Shown here piece by piece: positions 36,146-43,459 of a DNA stretch of 47,296 nucleotides. Source of the stretch: a virus. Location of the stretch: positions 1 through 47,296 of IMG/VR virus record IMGVR_UViG_3300022888_000011; one strand, 5' to 3'. A program made the position numbers and the translations under genes. The notes under the pieces are model-generated. The model ran no database searches, was not told the origin of the DNA, and saw only the letters and a list, made by a program, of their open reading frames with translations. Positions within the stretch are counted from its first letter, which is position 1. Every line of letters begins with the position of its first letter.

Positions 36146-36598
36146 ATGATGAAAGAATTAATCAAAGAAATCATAACTGATCCAATGAAATTAAAGATAC
36201 CTTGTCGACCAATTGGTAAGCTGCAGAATAATGCTTTGCTTGATGAGATAGTTATGTATCTCACTGATACTTACAAAGCTAACCAGAAGAGATGCTTAGG
36301 TCTTGCAGCTAATCAGATAGGCTACCAGAAGAGAGTTATACTGGTTAGGATAACCCAAGGGTTTGTTATTATGATTAACCCGGTTATTGTACCCAGTCTG
36401 ATCCATGGTCGGATTACCAAGAAAGAGAACTGCTTAAGCTTCCCGGGACAGGTATTCAGAGTTAAACGATATAAACGTATCAAAGTTATCTATCATCCGT
36501 ATACCAAGGAACCAGTATTACAGACTCATAAATATACTGGTCTTGCTGCTCGTATTGTTCAACATGAGGTTGATCATCTTAATGGTGTACTCAGATGA
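36146..36598 (+). CDS. def: Phage peptide deformylase
   Basis: 150 aa, ATG 36146 or 36149 with AAGGAAA upstream. All three PDF motifs are present: GLAANQIG (52-59, GxGLAAxQ), ENCLSFPG (E94-C96-L97-S98, EGCLS with Asn for Gly) and QHEVDHLNG (H140-E141-D143-H144, HExxH). C96, H140 and H144 would bind the metal. It removes the N-terminal formyl group from new proteins. Marine and other phages carry PDF, probably to speed maturation of phage or photosystem proteins; here the benefit is unknown. Its stop overlaps the next gene start by 4 nt. Confidence 0.93.
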   Translation: MMKELIKEIITDPMKLKIPCRPIGKLQNNALLDEIVMYLTDTYKANQKRCLGLAANQIGYQKRVILVRITQGFVIMINPVIVPSLIHGRITKKENCLSFPGQVFRVKRYKRIKVIYHPYTKEPVLQTHKYTGLAARIVQHEVDHLNGVLR

Positions 36599-36837
36599 CT
36601 TTTAAGTGGGAACCAACTGATTCGGGTGGTATGCGAAGAGTCCGAGTATACAATATTTATGAGGCTATTGATTACATCTGGACAAACCAAGACAATGTAA
36701 AAGCTAAAAGTCATTTGCACAGAGATGCTAAAATGTGGAACATACTCTGTCATATTATTGAGAACAGCCCAGATACTGTATTTACTGTGGAACAGCTTGA
36801 TAAGTTTTTACTGGTTTGTGAAGGAGTATACATTTAA
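36595..36837 (+). CDS. Small protein coupled to deformylase gene, unknown
   Basis: 80 aa, ATGA overlap with def. Reads TFKWEPTDSGGMRRVRVYNIYEAIDYIWTNQDN then helical AKMWNILCHIIENSPDTVFTVEQLDKFLLVCEG. No family recognised; ends just before promoter 5, so it closes the def unit. Confidence 0.6.
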   Translation: MTFKWEPTDSGGMRRVRVYNIYEAIDYIWTNQDNVKAKSHLHRDAKMWNILCHIIENSPDTVFTVEQLDKFLLVCEGVYI

Positions 36838-36844
36838 CCAAACA

Positions 36845-36886
36845 GGCCTCCGGCCATATGAACGGGAGTACATTACGTGCTCCTGT
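36845..36886 (+). promoter_or_regulatory. vRNAP-type hairpin promoter 5 with 5' hairpin
   Basis: GGCC-TCC-GGCC (4-bp stem) then ATATGAACGGG; loop centre 36850, predicted start A36861. The transcript begins with GGAGTAC...GTGCTCC (7-bp stem with one G.T), then the SD AAAGGAG of the next reading frame. Confidence 0.7.
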
Positions 36887-36911
36887 TTACATTAAACTAA
36901 AGGAGATTACC

Positions 36912-36995
36912 ATGGCTAAGAAATTTGCATTTAACATTATGTCTACCAGACGGTGGCTCACCCGATGTGTATCAAGCTTATCAAACAAAGATTAG
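36912..36995 (+). CDS. 27-residue mini-ORF behind promoter 5
   Basis: MAKKFAFNIMSTRRWLTRCV...-stop, with AAAGGAGATTACC before the ATG. The SD is strong but the product tiny; the DNA after it (36996-37070) stays open in another frame, so this may be a frameshifted remnant of a longer gene. An alternative is a leader peptide. Confidence 0.4.
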   Translation: MAKKFAFNIMSTRRWLTRCVSSLSNKD

Positions 36996-37077
36996 TTGAT
37001 AAGGATCCTGCAGGGACAAAGTTCACTTTATGCTACAAACATTGGCACCAACAAGAATATAACAGGAGAGGCAACCA

Positions 37078-37274
37078 TGTGTAAGATTATCGGATTTACC
37101 AAAAGAGTTGATGGCTATCGTACTGCTGCTGGTTTCATGAAAACTGAACTGTTTAAAACTGCTTGTAAACGTACAGCTGCAGACACTGAAACCAAACTGA
37201 AAGACCTTTATACCAAACGCCAAGCCAGTAAGTTCCTTAAAGGCAGAGGTATTGTATTTAACCACTTAAATTAA
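37078..37274 (+). CDS. Small basic protein, unknown
   Basis: 65 aa from ATG 37078 (AGGAGAGGCAACC upstream). Sequence MCKIIGFTKRVDGYRTAAGFMKTELFKTACKRTAADTETKLKDLY in pieces; helical and basic. An upstream in-frame extension to 36996 lacks an SD. No family recognised. Confidence 0.55.
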
Positions 37275-37283
37275 GAGGTTCTT

Positions 37284-37421
37284 ATGTTTGATAGATTCTT
37301 GGTACTTGTAGGTATTGTTGGTTTGGTTCTGGCTTGTAATGAATCAAACTATTGGGAAGTTAATGTATTGGGTGTCGTGCTGTTAGCTACTTCAGTAGCA
37401 CTCTTTAACTTTAAAAGCTAA
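37284..37421 (+). CDS. Small two-helix membrane protein
   Basis: 45 aa, ATG 37284, AGAGG upstream. Two hydrophobic segments (FLVLVGIVGLVLAC and VLGVVLLATSVALF) separated by a short polar NESNYWEV loop, predicting a hairpin in the inner membrane. Early phage membrane miniproteins often act in superinfection exclusion or host takeover; here unproved. Confidence 0.6.
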   Translation: MFDRFLVLVGIVGLVLACNESNYWEVNVLGVVLLATSVALFNFKS

Positions 37422-37474
37422 AATGGGAGTATTCGCTCTCTATAAATTCAACCATTAATCAAGGAGTATGTAAC

Positions 37475-37756
37475 ATGGAAAAGAAAGGCAAAAAGAAAGA
37501 CAAACAACGTGCTGCAGCATGGTTTAATTGGGAAGTTGCCCTTGCAAACGGTAACACCCTTAAGTCTGATCGTGGATTCCCTATCTTTCAGAATCCGGAA
37601 TACCCGAATGCTAAAGAGGACATGCTTGTTACAGCAGCTGGTAAGACAAAGAATGGCATTCTTGAATTGACCATGAAAGTTCGTATATGCCTCAATGCTC
37701 CGGAAGAATCTACCATTACTGCCGATGATCTGTTTGCTTCCAATATCGGTGAATAG
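37475..37756 (+). CDS. Small protein upstream of RNAPII genes, unknown
   Basis: 93 aa, ATG 37475 with AAGGAG upstream. Lys-rich start (EKKGKKKDKQRAAAWFNWEV) then beta-rich ALANGNTLKSDRGFPIFQ ... NGILELTMKVRICLNAPEE. It precedes the middle RNA polymerase genes. N4 relatives keep conserved small genes at this place, but I cannot name a function. Confidence 0.6.
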   Translation: MEKKGKKKDKQRAAAWFNWEVALANGNTLKSDRGFPIFQNPEYPNAKEDMLVTAAGKTKNGILELTMKVRICLNAPEESTITADDLFASNIGE

Positions 37757-37827
37757 TGTTCAACCTGAAATTTGTTCTAAATCGGTTTACCGAGATCATA
37801 ATTAATACTGAGGCATAATAAACCGTA

Positions 37828-37857
37828 ATGGGCTATCCTTAATTGGGTAGTCCATTA
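37828..37857 (+). promoter_or_regulatory. 12-bp intergenic hairpin before RNAPII operon
   Basis: AATGGGCTATCC and GGGTAGTCCATT pair along 12 bp (two G.T pairs) around a 6-nt loop, in the 120-nt gap before the 57-aa gene. No clear T-run follows (AAAAATTT), so it may be a weak terminator or processing site. Confidence 0.55.
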
Positions 37858-37878
37858 AAAATTTAAAAGGAGATAAGC

Positions 37879-38052
37879 GTGTTTAAATATAAAATATATA
37901 TTTATATTGAGCAAGAACCAGATGAATACGAATGTGTAGAATACAGTGATAAAAACTGTCCTGATGTTATTGGTTCATTTGATACTCTTAATGATGCAGC
38001 TAAATACCTTAATAATATTTTAAAAGGAGCTAAACATGTTAAACCAGAGTGA
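37879..38052 (+). CDS. Small acidic protein overlapping RNAPII subunit start
   Basis: 57 aa with GTG start at 37879 behind AAAAGGAGATAAGC. Reads MFKYKIYIYIEQEPDEYECVEYSDKN ... SFDTLNDAAKYLNNILKG. The C-terminus overlaps the RNAPII subunit start by 17 nt, so the two are probably translated in sequence. The strand-rich, acidic build is unlike a DNA-binding protein. No family. Confidence 0.55.
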   Translation: MFKYKIYIYIEQEPDEYECVEYSDKNCPDVIGSFDTLNDAAKYLNNILKGAKHVKPE

Positions 38053-38860
38053 ACAATTTGTACTTGACTATATCATTGCTGAAGGTGGGCTCAAAGAGAT
38101 CCCTGAAGCTATTGAACTGATTAGACAATACTGGCGTAAAGACCACTATAAATCTAAAAATATAAGACTTAAACAATGGGCTCCTCATAATGCTGACTCA
38201 TTAGAGATAATTATATCAGTATTTACTGTTACTTTAATGGAAGAGACTATTACTTATCAGGCTATGGTTGGTAAGTTAAACCATTTGATTAAAGTAAAAG
38301 ATAGTCTTGATAGATTTAAGATAATAGCTGATGTGGTTGCTCTAATCAGTCAAACTGGTTTGATAGACATTGTTAGTCCCGGGCAAGGTGCCAGTATACT
38401 CATTAGTACTGATTATGAGATACCTGATATCCCTGAACCCGATAAGCATGTTATTCTTACTCACCGGCCACAACCTATTGAATCTAACTGGGATCCAGAG
38501 CTGGGCTCAATGCTGTTGGGGCATAACATGAACCATCATGATGAGGAGATCTGTTTACAGCACTTGAACCAATTAAATCAAATACCTTTGCAACTAAATA
38601 AGGCTTTTGTAAATATGTATACCGAGGCGCCTAGGAATGCCCCTAATAGTGTAAAAGCTGAACAACAATGGTATCAGTTTATGCATGAATCCTTTGGTAA
38701 GTATCAAGAGATTCTAAACCATAATAATTATTTCTATTTGGGTCATAAATATGATACCCGTGGTAGAACTTATGCTTGTGGTTACCATGTTACTACTCAG
38801 GGTAATTCTTATAAGAAAGCCATTATTGAATTGGCTAATGAGGAATTAGTGGAGGGCTAA
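38036..38860 (+). CDS. RNA polymerase II small subunit (N4 gp15-like)
   Basis: 274 aa, ATG 38036 with AAAGGAG upstream. In N4 the middle-gene RNA polymerase is a heterodimer of about 270- and 400-aa proteins that together equal one T7-type polymerase. This protein carries the DxxGR motif of the first part (YDTRGRTYACGYHVTTQGNSYK, D240-R244) near its C-terminus, and a helical N-terminus with intact hydrophobic heptads. The catalytic palm and fingers motifs are in the 404-aa gene. It transcribes middle genes from ssDNA-aided promoters in N4; that role is inferred. Its tail is followed by a direct repeat and inserted small genes. Confidence 0.92.
   Translation: MLNQSEQFVLDYIIAEGGLKEIPEAIELIRQYWRKDHYKSKNIRLKQWAPHNADSLEIIISVFTVTLMEETITYQAMVGKLNHLIKVKDSLDRFKIIADVVALISQTGLIDIVSPGQGASILISTDYEIPDIPEPDKHVILTHRPQPIESNWDPELGSMLLGHNMNHHDEEICLQHLNQLNQIPLQLNKAFVNMYTEAPRNAPNSVKAEQQWYQFMHESFGKYQEILNHNNYFYLGHKYDTRGRTYACGYHVTTQGNSYKKAIIELANEELVEG
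38829..38848 (+). repeat. 20-bp direct repeat, copy 1 (end of RNAPII subunit gene)
   Basis: AATTGGCTAATGAGGAATTA, identical to 39057-39076. Copy 1 codes for the ELANEEL end of the subunit; copy 2 would encode KLANEEL in the same relative frame. Together they bracket the 62-aa gene. Confidence 0.85.
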
Positions 38861-38864
38861 TATT

Positions 38865-39053
38865 ATGGAACTACCCTACGAAATCATTGAAAAATTATTA
38901 GAGATAGAAATTAAAAAGAGGTTTACACTACATAAACTAAATGTAAATAAGTATAAAAGAAATCCGCTACATCGAGTGCAAATGCTTAATAGTAAAAAGC
39001 GTTGGAAAGATGCTGAACACGCTCTTACTTGGTTTATGCGAAATACATATTAA
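38865..39053 (+). CDS. 62-aa inserted gene between direct repeats, unknown
   Basis: ATG 38865, preceded by GGAGGG near the subunit end. Helical and basic: LPYEIIEKLLEIEIKKRFTLHKLNVNKYKRNPLHRVQML, KKRWKDAEHALTWFMRNTY. It is bracketed by a 20-bp direct repeat derived from the end of the RNAPII small-subunit gene, showing that it was added between the two subunit genes by duplication or recombination. Function unknown. Confidence 0.6.
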   Translation: MELPYEIIEKLLEIEIKKRFTLHKLNVNKYKRNPLHRVQMLNSKKRWKDAEHALTWFMRNTY

Positions 39054-39056
39054 TTA

Positions 39057-39076
39057 AATTGGCTAATGAGGAATTA
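39057..39076 (+). repeat. 20-bp direct repeat, copy 2
   Basis: Exact second copy of AATTGGCTAATGAGGAATTA (first at 38829). It lies just upstream of the 82-aa gene, whose SD is the GAGGAA within the repeat. It is best read as the stranded original 3' end of the RNAPII small-subunit gene. Confidence 0.8.
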
Positions 39077-39080
39077 ATAA

Positions 39081-39329
39081 ATGGTTGATTCAAGAATTAA
39101 AAAGAAAACCTTTGAAGAGAAGCAATTTGAAGAGGCTCGTAGACAGATTATGGAGTTATGCACTAATGCCTTTGAAGAAGGTAAACGTCAACAAATAGGA
39201 ATAGACAAAAAAGGCTTAGGTTATGGTAGAGTAGGTTTTGTGTATACCCCGACTTATAAAATTATTATGAGTCTTAAAACTGTTAATGAACAGATAACTG
39301 AATTACTATTGAAAGGAAAAGGTTTATGA
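39081..39329 (+). CDS. Helical protein between RNAPII genes, unknown
   Basis: 82 aa, using GAGGAA of the direct repeat as SD. Highly charged helices KKKTFEEKQFEEARRQIMELCTNAFEEGKRQQIG, then GYGRVGFVYTPTYKI and a C-terminal helix. Coupled by 4-nt overlap to the 73-aa gene. No family recognised. Confidence 0.6.
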   Translation: MVDSRIKKKTFEEKQFEEARRQIMELCTNAFEEGKRQQIGIDKKGLGYGRVGFVYTPTYKIIMSLKTVNEQITELLLKGKGL

Positions 39330-39547
39330 GAATTAAAGAAAACTCACATTACTGGGCCCTTACTAAAGACTTGAACCCAGAATTACTGGTTGTAATTTGT
39401 ATAGATGCTGATACTGATCAGGGTGCCTTCGATGTATGTGGTGATTGGGATCAGCCAATGGTTGGTGAAAACTTGATAATCCTTGAAGAAATTAATAAAC
39501 CTAAAATTCATCAACATACCCCTTTATATTATGGAGTTAACATATGA
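39326..39547 (+). CDS. Small protein coupled to RNAPII large subunit, unknown
   Basis: 73 aa, overlapping both neighbours by 4 nt (ATGA). Reads RIKENSHYWALTKDLNPELLVVICIDADTDQ then GDWDQPMVGENLIILEEINKPKI. A compact beta fold of the type of small phage KTSC/DUF-like proteins is possible; family not identified. Confidence 0.6.
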   Translation: MRIKENSHYWALTKDLNPELLVVICIDADTDQGAFDVCGDWDQPMVGENLIILEEINKPKIHQHTPLYYGVNI

Positions 39548-40758
39548 GATTGTATACCGGTAAAGAGTACTTACAAATAGATATGGCTAATAATTTTGGT
39601 TTAGATAAATTTCAGTTTGGTGGTCGATTGAAGTGGGTACAAGATAATGAAACTCAACTTGAAGCATTAGTAGAGCAAGCCAAGGAACCCTTTAGATTTG
39701 CTGCTGCACTAATGGCTTACCGCAAGACTCAGGCTGGGCAACCCACTGGTTATTTAGTTGGTTTTGATGCTTGTGCTTCCGGACCACAGATTATGAGTAC
39801 CTGGGTGGGTTGTAAAGTAGGTGCCCGTAATACTGGTCTCACTGGTCAAACCAGAATGGATATTTATAAAGAAACTGTTAAAGCAATGGATAAAATTCTT
39901 GGTAAAAACAGTAACTATAATCGTGATGCAGTGAAAATTAGTTTAATGACTCATTATTATGGTTCAAAGGCTGAACCTAAGAATGCCTTTGGCGAGGATA
40001 CCCCAGAGCTTGAAGCCTTTTATGAGGCACAGAAGATAGTTGCACCTGGGGCAAGTGAATTGATGCATCACCTGTTAAATGCCTGGCAACCCTTTGCACT
40101 ACAGCATACATGGATCATGCCAGATGGTTTCTTTGTTAACAAGAAAGTAAAAGATATGGTTGATGATAAAATTGAGGTAGATGAGCTTGAAGGCCATCCT
40201 TGCTTCATCTATCGGCATACTGAGAATGTAGGCTTAGAAGAAGGTATTTCATTAGCTGCTGATTGTGTCCACAGTGGTGATGGCTTTGTAGTAAGAGAGA
40301 TGAATTACCGATGTAACTATGATCGTACAGCATTGAAAAGAGCTGAACGTATGCTACATTACCGGTTATTCCAAGGCATACCTGCTATAGGTGCTACCAG
40401 TAAGATAGAACGTTTAGCTGATCAGCATCAGTTTATATCTTTGGCTGGTGCACATAACTTGACCCAAGAAAGAGTGAATAGTTATAGTTACGAATATGCT
40501 TACAATTTATTGAAATTAGTTAGGCAGACATTAGCTAAACCCGCATTTCCAATAGTATTCATCCATGATGATTTTAAATGCCATGCTAATAATATGAATA
40601 TAGTTAGACAGACTTATAATGACATATTTGCAGAGATGGCTAATAGCAATATGATTAATGCTATTCTTACAATGATTACTGGTAAACCAACAAATATTAC
40701 TAAATTATCTGATGACTTGTCTGTTGAAATTAGAAGTTCTGAATACTTCCTATCTTAG
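39544..40758 (+). CDS. RNA polymerase II large subunit (N4 gp16-like)
   Basis: 404 aa, start overlapping the previous stop. It holds the palm/fingers motifs of a single-subunit RNAP: motif A YLVGFDACASGPQ with D75, motif B R127xxxK131xxxxxxxYG with Y139, and motif C FIHDDF with H341-D342. Length matches N4 gp16 exactly in style (about 404 aa). Together with the 274-aa DxxGR subunit it reconstitutes a T7-type polymerase for middle genes. It ends the unit; a strong terminator follows. Confidence 0.95.
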   Translation: MRLYTGKEYLQIDMANNFGLDKFQFGGRLKWVQDNETQLEALVEQAKEPFRFAAALMAYRKTQAGQPTGYLVGFDACASGPQIMSTWVGCKVGARNTGLTGQTRMDIYKETVKAMDKILGKNSNYNRDAVKISLMTHYYGSKAEPKNAFGEDTPELEAFYEAQKIVAPGASELMHHLLNAWQPFALQHTWIMPDGFFVNKKVKDMVDDKIEVDELEGHPCFIYRHTENVGLEEGISLAADCVHSGDGFVVREMNYRCNYDRTALKRAERMLHYRLFQGIPAIGATSKIERLADQHQFISLAGAHNLTQERVNSYSYEYAYNLLKLVRQTLAKPAFPIVFIHDDFKCHANNMNIVRQTYNDIFAEMANSNMINAILTMITGKPTNITKLSDDLSVEIRSSEYFLS

Positions 40759-40771
40759 TTAATTGAAGTAT

Positions 40772-40826
40772 ATCCTATAGGGCTCACCTCCGGTGAGTTC
40801 TGTAGGATTATTTCTTATTTTTTTTT
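40772..40826 (+). terminator. Strong terminator after the RNAPII large-subunit gene
   Basis: A 17-bp stem (ATCCTATAGGGCTCACC with its G.T-paired partner) capped by TCC, followed by TATTTCTTATTTTTTTTT. The loop resembles the vRNAP promoter loop but the downstream ATAT..GG is missing, so it is a terminator. Confidence 0.9.
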
Positions 40827-40985
40827 AAGAGTGAAGAAATACTTCTTTCCGATATACTAATAGTTCTGAATTTAGCATTTTTGACTATATACAGACTATA
40901 ACGTAACTGCTATATTTTAGTTAAAACTATATTTTAAGTAAAATCCATAAAATAACACTTTTAGACTTTAATAGGAGGTCCAAAC

Positions 40986-41156
40986 ATGTCAAAAAAATCA
41001 CTAATAGGTTTAATTCCAAGACATATCCACAATGAAAAAAGAATCTGGGAAATTATATTAGCAATAAATCGTTATGCTGCTGTAAGAAAAGTAATTCCAA
41101 ATGAATGGATGGAAGAGTTAAAAGAATTATACCCAAAAGAAGCACAGGAGGATTAA
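40986..41156 (+). CDS. Small basic protein, unknown
   Basis: 56 aa, ATG 40986 with AGGAGG upstream. Helical: SLIGLIPRHIHNEKRIWEIILAINRYAAVRKVI then PNEWMEELKELYPKEAQED. It follows about 155 nt of AT-rich leader after the RNAPII terminator, where a middle promoter is expected but not identifiable. Overlaps the zinc-ribbon gene's SD. Confidence 0.6.
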   Translation: MSKKSLIGLIPRHIHNEKRIWEIILAINRYAAVRKVIPNEWMEELKELYPKEAQED

Positions 41157-41158
41157 TC

Positions 41159-41314
41159 ATGCCAGATAGACAAACCAGTTGTCCAGAATGTGGTGCCAGT
41201 ATTGATGTATTTAATAATAAAGATGGAGATATTTTTCCTTGTTCTGATTGTGGAGAAAGTTTGGAATTAATAAAGAACACTGGAAAAGAACCAGAATTAA
41301 TCTATAATTATTAA
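41159..41314 (+). CDS. Small zinc-ribbon protein
   Basis: 51 aa from ATG 41159 (AGGAGG upstream). CPECGASIDVFNNKDGD then FPCSDCGESLEL form a C2-type zinc ribbon (Cys at about 8, 11, 28 and 31). It is the standard nucleic-acid or protein-binding ribbon found in phage middle operons. Placed 15 nt before the MoxR-type ATPase. Confidence 0.75.
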   Translation: MPDRQTSCPECGASIDVFNNKDGDIFPCSDCGESLELIKNTGKEPELIYNY

Positions 41315-41329
41315 CAGGAGTAATGAGCC

Positions 41330-43268
41330 ATGGGTATGAAGATAAACAGTAAAGAGGCGGTTAAATTTATAATTGCTGCCATGAAAGCAAATCTTGTTAC
41401 CATGATATCTGGTTCCCCGGGTATTGGTAAAAGCGCTATTGTACAACAAATTGCTGATCAATATAATCTTGAACTAATTGATGTAAGATTAAGCCAATGT
41501 GATCCAACAGACCTTAAGTTACAAAGGGCTTCATAAGAGTAATCTTATGTCGAAAACTATCTAAACGGTGAAACACCTTGACTAATGGAAACCCTTAGCA
41601 TATAGTGGGGTAACTATTAATTTTAAAGCGAGGTCAATACCGTGCTAAATACTAATAATGTAAAAGAAGTTTGGGTACCAATTTTAGATTTTGAAAAGAG
41701 ATACGAAATATCTAATTTAGGTAATGTAAGATCCATACAAGACAATCATCATAATTATCGTATTAAAAATATAACAAATTACTTAAGATCTAGAACTTGT
41801 AAATATTTATATGTTCAATTATGGAGAAAAGACAAACCAGTAACTAAAGCAATTCATAGATTAGTTGCCATTGCATTTGTTCCTAATCCCCACAATAAAC
41901 CACAAGTAAATCATAAAGATGGGGTTAAAATAAATAATACTGTAGATCTAAATGATTTATTAGGACCGGGAACAAATATTGAATGGGCTACTTGCTCAGA
42001 AAATCATAAACATGCTTGGGCTACTGGACTAAAAGATCGAGATAAACACACAAAAAGAATGATTGGAACTAAATTTAATGCTGCGTCAAATTACAAAAAT
42101 GTATCTTGGGATAGCTCAAGAAACAGATGGATTGGCGGCGTTAAACATAAAGGAAAAGTCATTAAAAACAAACGCTTCAAAACAGAAATAGAAGCAGCTT
42201 TGCATGTTAACTGGATCATAGATACCTATGGATTAGATAGACCCAAAAACATTATTAGTTAAATTGCGTAACGACCATCCCGCAAGGGAGTACACTCAAG
42301 TGAGTGGAAACGGTAGTCGTCCTACTTATAATAGTAGGATGTTGATATGGTCTATTCTGCATGGTAACATGCAGCAGTTCATAAGAGAACGGATAAAGAT
42401 TAACGAACTTTATCGAATATTAAGTTTGGGCTTTCCTTTTATTAGTGAAGACCGGAAGAAAGCATCTTATGTACCTATGGATATATTTCCATTGGAGAAT
42501 ACTCCGATACCCAAAGGCAAAGTAGGTTTTCTTTTATTCTTGGATGAGATCAATGCATCCTCATTAGCAGTGCAGGCAGCGAGTTACAAGCTGATACTGG
42601 ATGAGAAGGTAGGACAGCATCACTTGCATCCAATGACCAAGATGGTGGCTGCTGGTAACCTTGCTACGGATAAGGCCATTGTGAACCGACAAAGCACTGC
42701 AATGCAGTCCAGACTGGTTCATCTTGAACTGGTAACAGATCCGGAACTATGGCAGGAGTGGGCAGCTAAAGAAGGTATTGATCATCGTATCATTGCTTAT
42801 ATCAACAGTAAGCCAGATGATCTTTATAATTTTAACCCAGAGCATAATGACCATACATTTGCTTGTCCTCGTACCTGGGATTTCCTTTCAAAGATTATTG
42901 GTAGCATTGAAACTAAACAATTGCATACATATTTACCTTTGATTGCTGGTACTGTTAGTGAAGCCATTGCTCGATCATTTGTAATGTTCACTAAAATCTA
43001 CACCAGTATGCCTGATTTCCAAGAAATAATGGCCAGACCAGAATTAGCTCGTTTGGACAATGACCCATCTTTTAGATTTGGTGTATCCCATATGATTGCT
43101 GCTTATACTAAAGCAGATAATATTTCTACTTTAATGACATACATTGAACGCTTACCCCTTGAGTTCCAAACAATTACCCTTCAGAATATTATGCGTAGAG
43201 ATCCAGAAATGATCAAAGAAGATTGTGTTAAGAGGTGGATCTCAGTTAAAGGCCAACAGTTATTTTAA
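41330..43268 (+). CDS. MoxR-type AAA+ ATPase (N4 gp24-like), split by a group I intron
   Basis: Exons 41330-41514 and 42425-43268 join to 342 aa. Exon 1 has the Walker A GSPGIGKSA (28-36) and VRLSQCDPTDL; exon 2 starts LGFPF, has Walker B GFLLFLDEINAS and a C-terminal helical lid. The joined DPTDLLGFPF is the standard MoxR sequence, which fixes the splice point. MoxR ATPases work as chaperones with a VWA protein; the VWA gene lies 0.4 kb downstream, as gp24/gp25 do in N4. N4 gp25 helps RNAPII load on single-stranded DNA. Without splicing the frame ends at 41536. Confidence 0.88.
41515..42424 (+). mobile_element. Group I intron (910 nt) in the MoxR gene
   Basis: Exon 1 ends ...GACCT (U at the splice site); the intron ends with G42424. 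Just inside the intron, CAAAGGG can pair GGG with exon-1 CCU (including the U.G wobble, P1) and CAAA with exon-2 UUUG (P10). The 5' part has a GTGAAACACC...GGAAACCC-type core and the 3' part GTAACGACC...GGTAGTCG with a terminal GTCCTAC...GTAGGAT stem. The HNH gene sits in the middle. Group I is inferred from these pieces; the full fold was not computed. Confidence 0.8.
41642..42262 (+). CDS. Intron-encoded HNH homing endonuclease (NUMOD4/HNH/AP2 type)
   Basis: 206 aa, GTG start at 41642 (GAGGTC upstream). NUMOD4-type N-terminus EVWVPILDFEKRYEISNLGNVRS (9-31), an HNH core IHRLVAIAFVPNP ... QVNHKDGVKINN ... NIEWATCSENHKHA (H72, N90-H91-D93, N121-H122), and a C-terminal AP2-like domain YKNVSWDSSRNRWIGGV ... 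RFKTEIEAALHV. It would cut the intronless MoxR gene and spread the intron. Same strand and inside the intron as is typical. Confidence 0.93.
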   Translation: MLNTNNVKEVWVPILDFEKRYEISNLGNVRSIQDNHHNYRIKNITNYLRSRTCKYLYVQLWRKDKPVTKAIHRLVAIAFVPNPHNKPQVNHKDGVKINNTVDLNDLLGPGTNIEWATCSENHKHAWATGLKDRDKHTKRMIGTKFNAASNYKNVSWDSSRNRWIGGVKHKGKVIKNKRFKTEIEAALHVNWIIDTYGLDRPKNIIS

Positions 43269-43278
43269 GGAGTAACCA

Positions 43279-43455
43279 ATGAAAAGACATATTGCTTTTA
43301 TCGTATACCATGTAGAGCCCTGTAAAATGGGTGATAATCACAGAGTAGTGTTAGAGTTCGTAAATGAATTAGATGCTATAGAATTTTTAAATACTTGGTA
43401 TCAAAAATATGACTTTAATTTTACTTGTTTAGTTTTAATGAAAGTTTTAAGGTGA
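43279..43455 (+). CDS. Small protein between MoxR and VWA genes, unknown
   Basis: 58 aa, ATG 43279 with AAGGAG upstream. Strand-rich: KRHIAFIVYHVEP, DNHRVVLEFVNELDAIEFLNTWYQKYDFNFTCLVLMKVL. Resembles other single-domain phage proteins of beta-alpha-beta type. No function. Confidence 0.55.
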   Translation: MKRHIAFIVYHVEPCKMGDNHRVVLEFVNELDAIEFLNTWYQKYDFNFTCLVLMKVLR

Positions 43456-43459
43456 TCCA

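Noticed and set aside
40772-40808. Sixth vRNAP-type promoter (loop TCC)
   Set aside because: The stem is 17 bp, the downstream ATAT..GG is absent, and a T-run follows, so it is a terminator.
40860-40985. Sigma-70 promoter before the 56-aa gene
   Set aside because: TTGACT and TATAAC are only 10 bp apart, and other -10 options are 24 bp away; a phage RNAPII promoter is more likely but not definable.
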